From: Patiria pectinifera
Lineage: Eukaryota; Echinodermata; Asteroidea; Valvatida; Asterinidae
Assembly (NCBI GenBank): GCA_029964075.1
Contig: CM057134.1
Span: 20,004,905-20,068,904, forward strand
Direction: 5' to 3'
Length of the DNA: 64,000 nucleotides
Shown here: positions 42,386 through 54,672 of the stretch, piece by piece
Layout of the letters: each line of letters opens with the position of its first letter
Numbering within the stretch: position 1 is the first letter of the stretch
Program-made: the position numbers and the translations under genes
Notes under the pieces: model-generated
Database searches by the model: none
Told to the model about the DNA's origin: nothing
Seen by the model: the letters and a program-made list of their open reading frames with translations, nothing else

Positions 42386-45300
42386 GTAAGCAATTCGATA
42401 TATGTTTCGATGAAACTCGATTTAGGTTTTTCAAAGATTAGACTGGAAGAGATCGCTCCTTTTCACACGTCATGTTGAATTCAAGCAAGAAATTAAAAAA
42501 ATGCTGTATCGAGTGTTTTAGTTTAATACTCGGACCGTACTCGAGTACATTTGTGGTACTCATAGTCGTACTCGTACTCATTAGAATGCACTCGTCGTAC
42601 CCGTACTATAATACCCGCGTACTCGTACTCATAACCATACTCTTGACAAAGTACTTGTACTCATACTTTAAAGCCCGCCGCACACGAGATCGGTCTACAT
42701 GCTGAGCACTTTAGGATGCACGTTTTCTTACTTTTATCCAAACACAAACAAAAGTGACTTCAGAATCTTGTTTGTTCTTCCCAGCTCTTTGCTATGCCGA
42801 GTTCGGGGCACGCGTTCCCAAGGCTGGCTCCGCCTACGTCTACACATACATCTGCATGGGAGAGGCCTGGGCGTTCCTGGTGGGCTGGAGTGTCTTTCTC
42901 CAAAACGCCATTGGTCAGTTTTAGCTAGAGGGCTTACCTAGTATCTTTGTACCTGTCTTCTTGTTTTTATTCTACTCTACTTTGTTACAATTTTAAAGCA
43001 GTGCAATTTCCACATTAGTGGGGTGTTTTGTTGATGATCCGGTGTCATATGAAAATCGGACTATTTCCCTTTAATTGGTTAAACTCTCTCACGTGACCGG
43101 TCCCTCTTCTAATTAGCTATGCATGAGCATGCGCAATACCACCAATGAGTCCGTATTTCATAAAACCTAAATTCATGCTACACCGGCAGTCACAATAGGA
43201 GGGCGCTATTTTAAATACAAAAAGAGCTTGCCCAAACCAGTGTCCTTAGTTATATTGTCCACCACATCCAAAAACCGTTGTACATGTACTGCGTTTAACT
43301 GCCACATTTCTTGACACTTCTTCTTTTGATCTGACCACCATTACACAGGAGCTGGTTCCGTTGCGCGCAGTGCCAGTGCCTACATAGACGATTTAGCTGG
43401 TAACCGTATAGAGGCGTTCATGTTGTCTACTCTGCCAATGGAATCCGGCATCTTGGCAAAGTACCCGGATTTCATCGCTTTGGCAATGTGCCTAGCATTA
43501 TCAGGTAGGCAGCATTAAAGTATCATTGCGACACCTAACGGTGAAGTGACGACGTGAGACAATTAAGCTCGAGCTACATTGCACAAGAAGCCAAGCTTTC
43601 AGAAAGGGGAACTTTGGCTCAGTACTGGTCGAAGACGAGAAAAGGTGTGTTTAACCGAGACAAGAAAGAAAATTGAGATGAACGTTTTCCCTTTCCAGTT
43701 GCTCTCGCCTTTGGCGCCAGAATGTCGTCCAACGTGAACAACGTGTTCACCGCCGTCAACCTATTCATCATCATCTACGTCATCGTCTGCGGCCTGTTCC
43801 GATTGGACGCCAGCTACTGGCACATCCCAGCCGACCAGTTACCCAAGGGGCCTTGCAAGGTGTTGCCTGGCAACCAGACGTCCGAAGAGCAATGTGAAAG
43901 CTACGGCACTGGGGGTTTCATGCCGTACGGTCTGAGTGGAGTAATGGTTGGTGCAGCCATGGGATTCTATGGCTTCATCGGATTCGATGTCATCTCAACA
44001 GCGGGTGAGTGTCTGGAATCTAACAAGAAAAACCCTGGTTAAATTAAGCTTGAATTCAGCTATCACAAGAAAATTAAAATGCAAGATTTCTACAACTTTT
44101 TTGGTAACTTCTAAAGTAAGGGTCCCACGAGTTTTCTTCGTTTGACCCCATTCAGGGGTCGTTGGTGCAGGATGATCGCAGGGCGCCCCAGTGACGCGAG
44201 TTGAATATAGCCACATTCTCGTGAATCAGACTAGTTTTTAGATACCTAGAGGGTTCTCAAGGCTCGTTGCATTGTGGGAATATCAATATGCTAATTGGCA
44301 TACACCGGGAGGAATTCGGCCCGGTGTATGTTAATTCCACAGGGTAGTACCGGTCCCTATATAATTGGTGTTCCCTAACGTGGTGCACTTCGAAACTTCG
44401 ACTTTCCACATCAGTGTTCCAGGCTAAATTTCTTTGCTGACAAACTTCAAATTCATACAGTGAAATACTGGTACATTTACCTTATTAATGCTTGCTTATT
44501 TAATCTCTGTGAACAATTTCGGTTTCATGAAATTTAATCCAAAATTCAAAAACGGTGGTGTAAATTAGGCACAAATCGGCTGAGTGTTCCCCAACGTGGC
44601 GCACTTTAAGAAATCTCAGAAAATTTCAAATTAACATTTAAGAATTTCTGTAAGTTGATAAATTCTGATAAACAAATATTATCTCTACTTGCATACCCAA
44701 CTAGAAGTTTGTCAGCAAATTATTTTCTATTTTGGGGGACATTTTCAAAGGGTTCACTGTGCACTTCGAAATAAAATCGGAAAATCACGCCGAAATAAAT
44801 GTTTCTTCTAATTTTGTAACGGGAAGATAAACTCGTGATTTATGAACGGAAGTGTTTAGAACTTGATGAAATTTCACTTTCTGTGAAATTTCAGTTAAAA
44901 ATTTTGCTCTAGCTAGGAGCTACAGGCGAAAAATCAAAGTGAGCCACGTTTAGGGTACATCAATAATACATGCGGAGTTAGAATAGATGATGAAGGGACT
45001 GGGAACTGGTCTTCACCAGATAAGTGGTATCGAAAAGGTTACACTTGCAACCTCTATCCCACAGCCGAGGAGGCGCACGACCCCCAGAGATCCATCCCCT
45101 TGAGCACCATGGCAACGGTTTTCTTCGTGTTCCTGTCTTTCTTCTGTGTGTCCATTGTGCTGACCATGATGTGCCCTTACTACCTGCTGGACGAGAGGGC
45201 GCCCTTGCCTGAAGCCTTTGGGCGGATTGGCTGGACGGTGGCCAAGTATGTCGTCACGGTGGGCGGCATTGTGGGATTGATGACCAGGTATTTTTTCAAA

Positions 45301-48300
45301 CTAGTTTTAATAATAATGCATATTTATAAAGCACAGGTATCCACCTATAGTGATGCTCAAGGTGCTACATCATTATTACCCAGGGGTGCGTTATGGCGGT
45401 CATAACCAAGAATTGGTTCGGTTGTTTCTCTTTGGGTGATTGGTTTGGGAATTTTAGTACTACATCATCATGCGTAGTTCTTACCAAATTACTATTGCCA
45501 AAGAAATTCACCAACAAGAAACAACCGAACCAAATTTTGGTTATGACCGCTAAAACGCACCCCTGCTCATTGGGCCATTGAAACATTCCAAATACCATCT
45601 CAGCTCCCTGGGGAGTATACAGCTCGATGCTGCCATCGGCGCAAATCAGCTAAAATCTCTGCCCTCACAGGTATACCCATTTACTCCTGGGTTGGGAGAA
45701 TCAATAAGTGACACAGTGCCTTGCCCAAGGGTACGCACACCATAACCCCAGGCTGGAATCGAGCCCACAACCTGCAGAATGACCAGTCTGAATATTTAAC
45801 GGGTATATAGCCAATATACACCAAAGATGTTAACTTTCGCTGAGAAAAAAACCACATGTTATTGCCAAGATCCATCTTTAACTGGTCCGACAAAGATCCA
45901 AATTCTTTGTAAACAGAGCACACCACAAATTTGAAGACCACGGTTAACACGGGTGGAGCGTTCCTTCCTCCATGGTCCGTATATCTGCACAACGAGTCAT
46001 TTTCGTCTGCATCATAAATAAACTTTTACCAATTAGCTGAAGACAAAAGTATCGTTCTTTTTCTGGATTTTCCCCCCCAGTTTGATTGGATGTATTTTCG
46101 CCCTTCCGCGGTTTATCTACTCCATGGCCTCCGATGGTCTGCTCTTCGAATGCTTGGCTACCGTGAGTGAGCGCTTCAAAATGCCCGTCAACGCCTGTAT
46201 CTTCTGCGGCGTGGTAGCAGGTATACTAGTGCAACCCGTTATATGCTTCGAGGTTTAAAGGGATATAACGTCCTGGAACGCGCCCAGTTTTAAACAATAT
46301 GATATTCATTGGAAAGAACATTTTAAAGTATGATATAAGCATCCACACAACCATCCTTTAAAAACTGGGCGTTTTGTCATGGTTATTTTTGCGTGGACGA
46401 ATTCCGGGGATCAGTGTTTTACGTGAATGTTTCAACTCTATTTTGCGATATCTAGGTGTCATGGGCATGCTACTTGACATTGGTTCACTGGTCTCGATCG
46501 TGGCTGCAGGAACTCTCATGCCGTACGGACTGGTAGCCGCCAGCGTGATGACACTGAGGTGCTTTTCTTGCCATGTTATTTCCTTAATTTCATGGATATC
46601 CGGTTCGTAAGTGTGACGTCATTTCAATTTAAACCACGCCCACTGCACACGGAGTAGCATTGGAACCACTAGAACTAGGAGTAAAGTGGCGTGTTTAACC
46701 AATGGGCACTAGTAATCGTGCGTTTGCGTGTATATACATGTACGTATGACGCAGTCACTAACTTACCGGATAAGTGCTGACGTGGAGCAGTAGAGGGCGC
46801 CATTCCCCGCTTCTCCATATTGGTCCCGTTGTAAACCACAGCATACATTGGGCTAATGGTATTATTTTATTTAATAACGATAACTGTGCAGATACGAACC
46901 AGATTACGAGTCTATTGCAGCCGCAACTCATCTGTATCCTACGGTGGGTGAAGGAGAACACGCGACGTTTATGGACTCATTTGCATCCCTCCTCAATCAA
47001 GCTGTGCAGCCACGGTATGCCGAGGCCACCGTACTCTCGTCAAGGGTGGTGACTTTTGCAGTATTTCTATTAAGTAAGCAATCGATAAGAGACATGTTTG
47101 TCATCTTTGCCCTAGGACTTAATTAACTACCCTTTCAAATAGTTGTTAAAATATAGCACCCTCATTTTGCAGTCTACTCCTTCAGAACCGATCAAAGAAC
47201 ACGGACACTGAATATTGTTGGGAAACTAATGATTTATGCAATTTTGGAACTGTGATACTGATGTCACATTTGTACAGTTTACTTCAATGAATGGTCGTTT
47301 ACTGTCTTACCGGTATGTCGCCCTCTGTTGGTTAAAATTGGCTTGAGGCTCTTGAGCCGTCGAAGAATTTCAGGAATATTCAGATTCAATATAATGTCGG
47401 CCAAGCTGACTAACACTGCTTTGCTTGATTTCAGCTCTTAATTTCATTGGTATATCGTCAGTCATTGTGTTCGCCAGTGACTGCCTGCTGAACAAGGAGC
47501 CATGGGCTTTGGCGGTGACGTCATTAATGAGCGCCCTCATCATCATCCTGTTGATAGTTATAGCCAGACAACCGCAGAGCAATGCCGTGCTCGCATTCAA
47601 AGTAAACACAACTTAATTGAACACATTCAATTTGCCCGTGCTAATAGCGACGATTCTGTCATTTTCTGCCAATAAATAATGGCGTTCAGTTTGACTGTCT
47701 TATTCATAAATACAATTGAAAGGAAAAAAGGTACGAAGCCTTTTTCGAAATTCTTGAATAGACCGCCCTCGTGTGTTTAAGTAATCTTTAGGAAGCAAAT
47801 CAGCAACTGAAGTATTCGTAACTTAACTGTATGGAATACAACACAGAAAAATGGCGAAAAGTAACAGCGCCACCACACGCTTGATAAAGAGACATTAATT
47901 TGTAGCGTCTGCATCTGCTTTTCAAAATATTTGTTTTCTTCTTTTTCGTTTTTTTTTTTAATTTACTGCAGATTGTAGGTGAGTATCATGCATTATTCTG
48001 ACCCATATTAGCCTTTAAATGCTTGTCCTTTAACCGATATTATTATTCAGGTCTTGAACTGCATTGACCATCAGTCCAAACCCATGATCATTTTGCAGGT
48101 CCCGATGGTGCCCTTGATACCGGCAACCAGTCTATTCATCAACATTTACCTGCTTGTACAGATAGACAGACTGACGTGGGTCCGTTACCTGACCTGCATG
48201 TGTGTCGGTATGTGCTCAAATGCTTTTTTTTTTTTTGGACAATCGCAGGGATAGAGAGTTCAAGGAACAGCTTCATCTGGAGACGAGATTACTGTGTTAT

Positions 48301-48985
48301 ATGTCTTCCATTTGAGAAAAAAAACCCACCTTAACTTGTTTGTATAGATTTGGCGTGACAGCAGTGAATACAGCCATCACTATTTGAGAAAATTTTAAGC
48401 AAAGTCTGGCGCTATTTAGAACGTAAATCTAAGATTGACCGTTCACTGTTTGAAATCATATCCCACACTACGGGTAGTTTCAGACTTACACGCAATGACG
48501 TTTCAGATAATTGTTTATTTGAAGATTATGTGTGACCAGAATGACAACTGTAGCTCATTTTTTTGGGACCAACATTTTGTACCCCGAAATTTCTTCGCGT
48601 GGTATTTACAAGAAGATTTGAAATTTCCACGGTAATGTCTAATTTGTGTGAACTTTCATATATTCAAATTAAAATTGTTTTCCCCCGCCATTTAATTGTG
48701 GCAGCTCATGCCGTATACGCCCTACTTTCGCTCCGCTAAAAGTGTCCTTCCAATCTTGGTCTGTTCGTAGGAGTTGTCATTTATTTAGCGTATGGGGTGT
48801 GGAACAGCAAGCAGCGGGGCATGGACCCGATGACTCGGCGACACAAGAAACTGGTGACGTCAGCGAGAAATGGCGAGAAAGCACAGGAGTTGGAGCAGAG
48901 CGGGAAGCTTGGCAGACTGGATGAAAACGGCGCACCCGCAACTCACGCATTGTCGTCTGCGTTCGACATGTCCCCAGTTTTATAA
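42151..48985 (+). CDS. Cationic amino-acid transporter, SLC7A1/2/3 (CAT) type, 11 exons
   Basis: The exons are 42151-42385, 42785-42913, 43349-43504, 43699-44004, 45065-45287, 46081-46220, 46456-46558, 46892-47073, 47435-47601, 48099-48207 and 48771-48985, all in phase, giving 654 residues, the usual CAT size. It should carry Arg/Lys-type cationic amino acids across the plasma membrane (family inference). Markers are [67 protein letters not shown] then [28 protein letters not shown] and [15 protein letters not shown]. An extracellular loop carries a GNQT glycosylation site and two Cys. A charged cytosolic tail follows the last helix. Confidence 0.93.
42530..42672. repeat. Degenerate GTACTC repeat in CAT intron 1
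   Basis: TACTCGTACTC and its variants recur across about 140 bp of this intron. Confidence 0.65.
42785..42913 (+). CDS. CAT gene exon 2
   Basis: It contains [10 protein letters not shown], including the TM3 Glu known to be needed for CAT transport. The acceptor is TTCCCAG and the donor ATTG|GTCAGT. Confidence 0.92.
43072..43170 (+). repeat. Dispersed repeat copy in CAT intron 2
   Basis: It matches 5172-5262 in reverse orientation, with shared TCACGTGAC, GCATGCGCAATAC and CCAATGAGTCCGTATTTCA blocks. Confidence 0.6.
43349..43504 (+). CDS. CAT gene exon 3
   Basis: It encodes [14 protein letters not shown] and a membrane segment. The acceptor is TTACACAG and the donor TCAG|GTAGGC. Confidence 0.92.
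43699..44004 (+). CDS. CAT gene exon 4
   Basis: It is the largest exon, with TM helices, the extracellular loop carrying GNQT and two Cys, and [10 protein letters not shown]. The donor is GCGG|GTGAGT. Confidence 0.93.
44371..44956. mobile_element. Possible TIR element in CAT intron 4
   Basis: TTCCCTAACGTGGTGCACTT at the left has a partner at the right which, reversed, reads TACCCTAAACGTGGCTCACT. A third internal copy (TTCCCCAACGTGGCGCACTT) lies near 44587. The ends are imperfect and no target duplication is evident. Confidence 0.5.
45065..45287 (+). CDS. CAT gene exon 5
   Basis: It encodes [13 protein letters not shown] and [16 protein letters not shown]. The acceptor is ATCCCACAG and the donor CCAG|GTATTT. 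Confidence 0.93.
45300..45790 (-). repeat. tRNA-derived SINE in CAT intron 5, interrupted
   Basis: On the minus strand a B-box-like GGGCTCGATTCC is followed by CCTTGGGCAAGGCACTGTGT, then CAACCCAGGAGTAAATGGGT and an AT-rich tail. A MITE at 45381-45565 splits it. Confidence 0.7.
45381..45565. mobile_element. 185-bp MITE nested in the SINE
   Basis: It starts CAGGGGTGCGTTATGGCGGT and ends in the reverse complement CGCACCCCTG. The inverted arms are over 60 bp (GGTCATAACCAA, TTGGTTCGGTTGTTTC). The CAGGGG end suggests hAT, but an 8-bp duplication is not clear. Confidence 0.72.
46081..46220 (+). CDS. CAT gene exon 6
   Basis: It encodes [20 protein letters not shown]. The acceptor is CCCCCCCAG and the donor GCAG|GTATAC. 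Confidence 0.92.
46456..46558 (+). CDS. CAT gene exon 7
   Basis: It encodes [20 protein letters not shown] and [13 protein letters not shown]. The acceptor is CGATATCTAG and the donor TGAG|GTGCTT. Confidence 0.9.
46892..47073 (+). CDS. CAT gene exon 8
   Basis: It encodes the cytosolic loop after YEPDYES, ending in a new hydrophobic helix. The acceptor is CTGTGCAG and the donor TTAA|GTAAGC. Confidence 0.88.
47435..47601 (+). CDS. CAT gene exon 9
   Basis: It encodes two membrane segments and ends at AFK, phase 0, the boundary shared with transporter 1. The acceptor is GATTTCAG. Confidence 0.9.
48099..48207 (+). CDS. CAT gene exon 10 (109 nt)
   Basis: It encodes [20 protein letters not shown] and then [10 protein letters not shown]. 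Its length and phase are identical to exon 2 of transporter 1. The donor is GTCG|GTATGT. Confidence 0.92.
48771..48985 (+). CDS. CAT gene exon 11
   Basis: It encodes [16 protein letters not shown] (last helix and boundary), then a Lys/Glu-rich cytosolic tail to TAA. The acceptor is CTGTTCGTAG. Confidence 0.9.
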
Positions 48986-50018
48986 TTTCATTTCCAATAT
49001 CTTTTTGTTTTCTTTTAGTTCTCTTTTATTTTTGCAAGTTCATGGAGTGCATTCGCACCTTATCAATGCTTGTGTGCGATGAACGAATACGATATAGCGC
49101 CACCAAGCAACTTAATTATGCTGCTAGACAAGAGAAAGGAAGCTGATTGGATCAATATTCGCCTAGTTATAACTGACCGGAAGAGGGCGTAATATACGTC
49201 GCCCGCACACTGACCGCATGCTCTCGCTTCAGAACTGTGTGCTGCGACATTTCTAAAAACAAAATTGTTCTATTTGCTTTGGACTTTTAATTACTTTGTC
49301 AGTTTCTACAAACATTTGTTTATTATCCTTTTGAATTACTTTTTTTCGATATTTCATTTGTAAACAACTCATCAAATTAGTACGCTTTTTTCTTAAAATG
49401 TTTACTAGTTTTTTTTTTCATTTTTAGTGCTTTGATGGCGCGATTGCAGTTTTTTTTCAGTTCGACGCATTGTTTGGTGATCCATTGCTTATCAAACACA
49501 TACTGCTAGACGCAGTGGGTGATATTTAGTGCTGCACTCTATTAAGCAAAATTTAAATGAAAAAAAATACGTCAGCCCTCATTAAAAGAATCCTCACAAT
49601 TTCAATTTCTAACAAAATTTGCCAGACTTTTTCATAAGATATACGAGTATCAGATTATCTGCAAAGTTAACATAAAGTTATTTCGAACAACAGAAGTAGA
49701 GATATCTCTGTTATAAATCTCTGTTCTGTTGCAAGTCGTGCACACTGTCACCTGAAATGGAATATTAAGAAGATTTTAACGTAGAGGTTTCTATATTTCA
49801 GTATGAAAATAATTTGCACGCCATAGTTTTAAGTGTGATGGCTAAACTGTACATTCGCTCGTACCCCGTACGCACGGGACGCTGGGAAGGGCTAGCTGAT
49901 GAATTCACGCTCTGATTGGATATAGATTTTGCATGACCTGTGACCTGCACTAGTCACCACGGCCACGAAAACAGCATCACTTTTTTTTTATTCCCGTTCA
50001 TGGGGGGGGGGGAACACG

Positions 50019-50190
50019 CCAATGTACGCTAACCATGGGCAAACTACGTCCGCAATAATTACGAATTGTATAATGTTGAGTACATGCACTGTAATATATT
50101 ACGTTCGCGCGCGCCAATTTACGCCGATGATGGGCAAACTACGTCCGCAATAATTACGAATGGTTGAACATGTTAAGCACATGCATTGTC
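50019..50190. repeat. Two-copy tandem repeat, ~95-bp period
   Basis: GGGCAAACTACGTCCGCAAT with its continuation AATTACGAAT occurs at about 50037 and 50132, with flanking GCCAAT-TACGC and CACATGCA-TGT sequences shared. Confidence 0.8.
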
Positions 50191-50310
50191 GGAACGAACA
50201 CGTATAGGCTACACATCGATTTCGACGAATAGTATAGTAGGTAGGCCTAGATGATGTGTTGGAAGTTTTGAAACAGTGAATGCCGTACATACTACTGAGC
50301 GGGTATTCGC

Positions 50311-50316
50311 AATAAA
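50311..50316 (+). promoter_or_regulatory. Possible poly(A) signal for the CAT gene
   Basis: AATAAA lies about 1.3 kb after the CAT stop codon. I found no nearer canonical AATAAA by eye. Weak support. Confidence 0.2.
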
Positions 50317-50559
50317 TTTCTTCCCCGTGAGTATACGTTCTTCATTAAGTTTATAAACTGATTGTTTAGCTGTTCATACTTTCATTTGTACATTCATTCT
50401 TGGGAGTGTGCTCAGTATTTGAGGTATAGTTACTGGCCCTGCTCCAAGTATATTGAGAACAAAATCCACTGCTTTGTTCAGACAATCAGTTATACAAAAC
50501 TAATATAGGCCTATAGGCATAATGTTAGTTAGAGATAGCTCGGGAATTCGACGATATAG

Positions 50560-50880
50560 GTGCCGTCGCGCCGAGGGGGGGGGCAGGCCCCCTAATTGCC
50601 TAGTGCCCCCCATTGGGTTGGTAAAAATAAAAAAAATCTGCGCGTTGTTTAAATCATTACCTCAAAAATAGCAATTTCTGGAGAAGACTTCAGACCGCTT
50701 CAAATTTCAAATGTGGTGGCACCATTTTGGCATCATCCTCCTCCTGCGAAAGGGAAATTTTCCAAAGGGGGGGTCCCCCCCCTCCTCCCCCTCCCCATCG
50801 ATCCGCCATCCCTAAGTGCCCCCATCAAATCAAATGCTGGTGCCTCTGTGCCCCCGACTGAAAAGTCTGGTGACGCCACT
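50560..50880. mobile_element. hAT-like remnant
   Basis: The right end reads GGTGACGCCACTG, which reversed is the CAGTGGCGTCACC type of terminus. The interior has long C and G runs, as in the 29.5-kb MITE. The left end is degraded. Confidence 0.4.
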
Positions 50881-50999
50881 GGATATAACGCTGGAGTGCA
50901 AACTATGATGTATCCGTAGGTTCAAGATGGCGGAGTCCCTAACTCCTAAAAAGACGGACGCCACAAAAACCTTTTCCCAAAGCACAACAGAAACTCTAC

Positions 51000-52549
51000 T
51001 TGTTTTATTTTGTATTGGTATAATTTGTTAACAACGGGAGAAGTTAACTACCCGTGGTCTGCATGTGTTTCAAAAAGTATAACAGCTATAACATCCAGAT
51101 TACGTCCATGCAGGTAGGTCTTTATCAGTCCAAAAACGAAAAAGGCAAGCCGCGGTTCAATTACTTTCAGTGCCCTCTTGGAAAACAATGTGCTCTCCCT
51201 GGTGGCTGGTGCCCCCAGATATTTCACCCCAGTTAAGGCCCTGACTCGATGAGATCGACTTGACTACATCACTGATAGCCAGTGGCCATCCCGTACTCCA
51301 ACGAATAATTTCAGCCCCCCCCCCAAAAAAATTATAAATATAATCAGTGAAATCAATGAAGTACTTGCAGCCCGCGAAAATCGCGACTTGAGCAGAGCTG
51401 CGTACAAACTTGCAAGCACATCTGCCGAGAAAAAAGAAGACTTTTCGAGTTTTTCAAACCCGTTATGTTAGACGACCACAAAATTGATGAACAAGCAAGA
51501 AAAAAAGTGCAATTGCATCAACACTACCGATGTATTTATTTCAAATAAAGCACTCGGCCAGCGATCTGGATTGGCCCCTTCAGTCTACCGCGGCCCGGCC
51601 ACTCCAAAATCTTCACATACTTCTTTTTCTTCTTCCTCTTTCCCGATATTTTGCCCGATTTCGGCTCAAAATAAAATTGATGCGCCCCACAAGTGAGCAA
51701 CGAAGGAGGAGCTGTATAGCGAGTGTATCGAATCATAAGTCAAGGGCTTCGAAACTGGTCGCGATCCTAGCCCTCGTTCGCGTATTGTGCGGTAGACAGC
51801 CTGAACATACGCGTACGGTGTGGTGTGCTTTTGAAGTGGACCACAGCTCGAGCGTGCAAGCATCATCATTACGGGCCAGCCACGGTGAAGTGCCGGGCTA
51901 AAGTGCTCACTGAACGCGTAGCGCCATGATCTGTTTGAGCAGACGACACGGCCATTCAATGCAACCAAAAAAAAGGAGCGATAAATACAGGGATCTCTCT
52001 GAATCATGACTGGTCCTGTGGTCCATTCAAATTTGGTTGTCTTTGATTTTTGAGACTGCGCGGAGATTCAATCTCACAAACTTTTGGAATGACCAAGTGG
52101 AAAGCCCAGCATTCTGCAAAGCAAAATAAAATTCAAAGTAAACTAAATACACTGAGAAATAATTGAAGCCGCTGTTCAGTTTGTTTAAGGGTGCATTCGA
52201 TTACCTTTATTTGATGCTGTCGAAAGGTTAGTCTTGCTCGTTCTACTTGAGCGAGCAACCTGACAATTAACATTCTTAATATCTTTAACTTCTTCCACAT
52301 TCGATTAGAAAAAGTATTTAAAAAGGTAAAGGAGTTTACTGAGCATCAACTTTATTCCTGTTAACAAAAAGCACGTGTTATTCCGATATCTTGGTCATGT
52401 TCCCCCTGTTAAGAAACTGCTTTTTTATACCGCGTAAGGCGCGAATGTTTAAAAAAAATTAACGACAATTTGAATTACCGCCCTTGGATTATTTCAACAA
52501 AACGGCATCAAGCAATTAATCAGGTCGATCAATTATACCCATAAGTCCG
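51000..52549. other. Intergenic, no gene recognised
   Basis: Short frames overlap on both strands, with no recognisable domain and no supported splice structure. Confidence 0.35.
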
Positions 52550-53060
52550 GCAATTAAAGCCTTTGGAGCCATCCCTGACGCCCTGACTAGGTCTGCTCTG
52601 CTGCCTAAGCGCGGGACTCGGAGCTCCGACACTACCCACCCCCCAAAACCTGACACTGCAATGAATAAATCAACCGACCACTCACGGAAATGCCCTCTCC
52701 AGCACCGAAATGGGGTAAGCGACACCGGCGGGCCTGTGCCTGGCAGCGAGCCGGCGCGCACCCGCCATTCTCCGCGAGATTGCAGCCGGCATCTCCCACT
52801 CTCCTCTCCCGTTGTACCGTTCTCCTGAGCTCGTTGAAGGAGGAAGATGATGCGGGAGGAGGAGTAGACGAGGCAAAGCACGATGCGACGGGTTGATGTA
52901 TCGATGACACCTCCTGCCCACTTGAAGTCATCTCCAGCGTGCTTTACGGTGACACGAGGGCATATGCCCTGCTCGCGTTTTCGCCTGCACTCCTGATATA
53001 TTTTCACATGCTACTCCTCCGGCCTATATGCCACCGTCAACAACCACCGAAACGTTGTCA
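52550..53060. other. GC-rich island
   Basis: CpG-containing sequence stands out against the AT-rich flanks, and several frames on both strands stay open at once, including a 163-codon frame on the minus strand (52516-53007). Simultaneous openness in several frames argues for base composition rather than coding. It may be a promoter/first-exon island. Confidence 0.35.
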
Positions 53061-53683
53061 TGCAAAGAAACGGCGTCATTTTGAAAGTACGCGGCATGTC
53101 ATTTTAGAGATTCGCTGTATGCATGATAACGTGGCACTGACTTGATATTGCATTGGAAATTAAGGGTGCAGAATGTGTTACAGGGTGTAGAGGGGGGGGG
53201 GGTAGCCTGCATGACTTCTATACCTGGACCCTCTTTCTAGGGCAGGCGCTCAGATTTTTTTTCCGCGAGCACTTGATTCCAACTCGCTGCGGAAGTGCCG
53301 GGACTTCTCGAGGTGTGAACGTGAAACGACGAGATCTCATGCGTGACGGATGGGTAATGGATGCCGAGGCCTTTCACTTGCAGCCGACCGTCTTCAAGTT
53401 TGTCCTTTCCCCTGACAAACTTTAGTGCCGATCCTCAATTTTTCCCGTTTTTTTCTGGTTCTTTCTTGCCGCGCTCTTTTCTTGTGCGAATCTGCATGTC
53501 CGATGGGGCGGAGTAGGCAAAACCGCTGGTAATAAAACGCATGGTAATTCACAACTTGGTACGGCAAGTGTTAGAGATTATTTTAGGATGGACACCTCGA
53601 TTATATTTCAGCAACAACTTGCAGCCGAAAAGGAGCGTTGGTTACATGAAAATGCATGTTAGCGCGCTAGTCGCTACACCCGA

Positions 53684-53800
53684 GGAGGCCCCCTCCAATG
53701 GCTGAAAGCATTGCGCTAGCTATTGTGTAGATAATCCGTCATGAGGCAGTTGCTATAACTGGCACAGTGCTTTCACCATTGAAGGGGCCTCTGAAAATGT
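53684..53800. repeat. Small inverted repeat
   Basis: GAGGCCCCCTCCAATGGCTG at the left pairs with the complement of GTGCTTTCACCATTGAAGGG, then GCCTC, at the right. Confidence 0.5.
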
Positions 53801-54566
53801 GCACAGCGTGCTCGAAATTGGTTGGTTATAGGCTTTTATAGCCAGTTTGGATTATGAAGGTACAGGCTCCGAAAGTAATATGGTACAGTCATTCCTTGCG
53901 TGCAAGCGGACACACCTCAGATAGAGCAAGGGTCGCTCTAGGGGGAAAGCCCAACATAAGGTGTAATTTAAGTCCTGTCTGGGACAGAAAAGTCAAGGAC
54001 CTGCCGCAACAAGAACTATGTGCGTGCTAAACAACATGGTTACAATGAGGCTGGGTACAACAATAATTACACGGTAAAGCAAACGTTTCCCGGGCATCTT
54101 CGGTTCCATGCGTGTCTTTCATCTAATAATGGTTTGGAGCACGTTTAATGTCTCCAAATTTGAACCACTTGCAACATGTAAACGCTTCTAATGAAATGCG
54201 CGCTCGAAACCCCAAATGCACATTAACGGTGCAGCGCTGTAGCACGTGGGGGTGTAAGCTAAATGCAAATTTAAATATAGACGCCTATATCCGTGTAATA
54301 AGGACTCAGTTAAAAGGTTACTCGCCGACTTCGCGCCATGTTGTTGGCATTTTAGGCCTGTTGTTGCAGTCGGGTATACGGCTCTCCTATCTCGAAAGCA
54401 TAATACTAGCGTCGGCCGTGCTACGGTAATCATTCACTGATTGATATTTTCATTGCTGATTTTCGTGAGATAGCGGAGCGTGGCACGCACGGGTACCGGG
54501 CGACGAGCCGTTGGCCCCGGCTATTCAAGCAGACACGTACGGTGGCGGGTCCCGGCAGCCGGCGCA

Positions 54567-54672
54567 ATGTGGGGGTTTGTCAGAGCTACACAGACGAGCA
54601 TGTACGGCCTGAACCAGCACCGCTATGCTTTTAAGGGTACGGGAGGACCACATGCTTTTTCAGACATTAGCC
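54567..54672 (+). CDS. Candidate 5' coding exon of an unidentified gene
   Basis: An ATG at 54567 opens MWGFVRATQTSMYGLNQHRY, then AFKGTGGPHAFSDIS, and reaches a strong donor AGCC|GTAAGT. It is 35 codons plus one base, and GC-rich compared with the flanks. I do not recognise the protein and found no partner exon downstream. It may be the first exon of a gene extending past this window, or chance. Confidence 0.25.

Noticed and set aside
52516-53007. 163-codon minus-strand frame as a gene
   Set aside because: Several frames on both strands are open in the same GC-rich patch, and no domain is recognisable.
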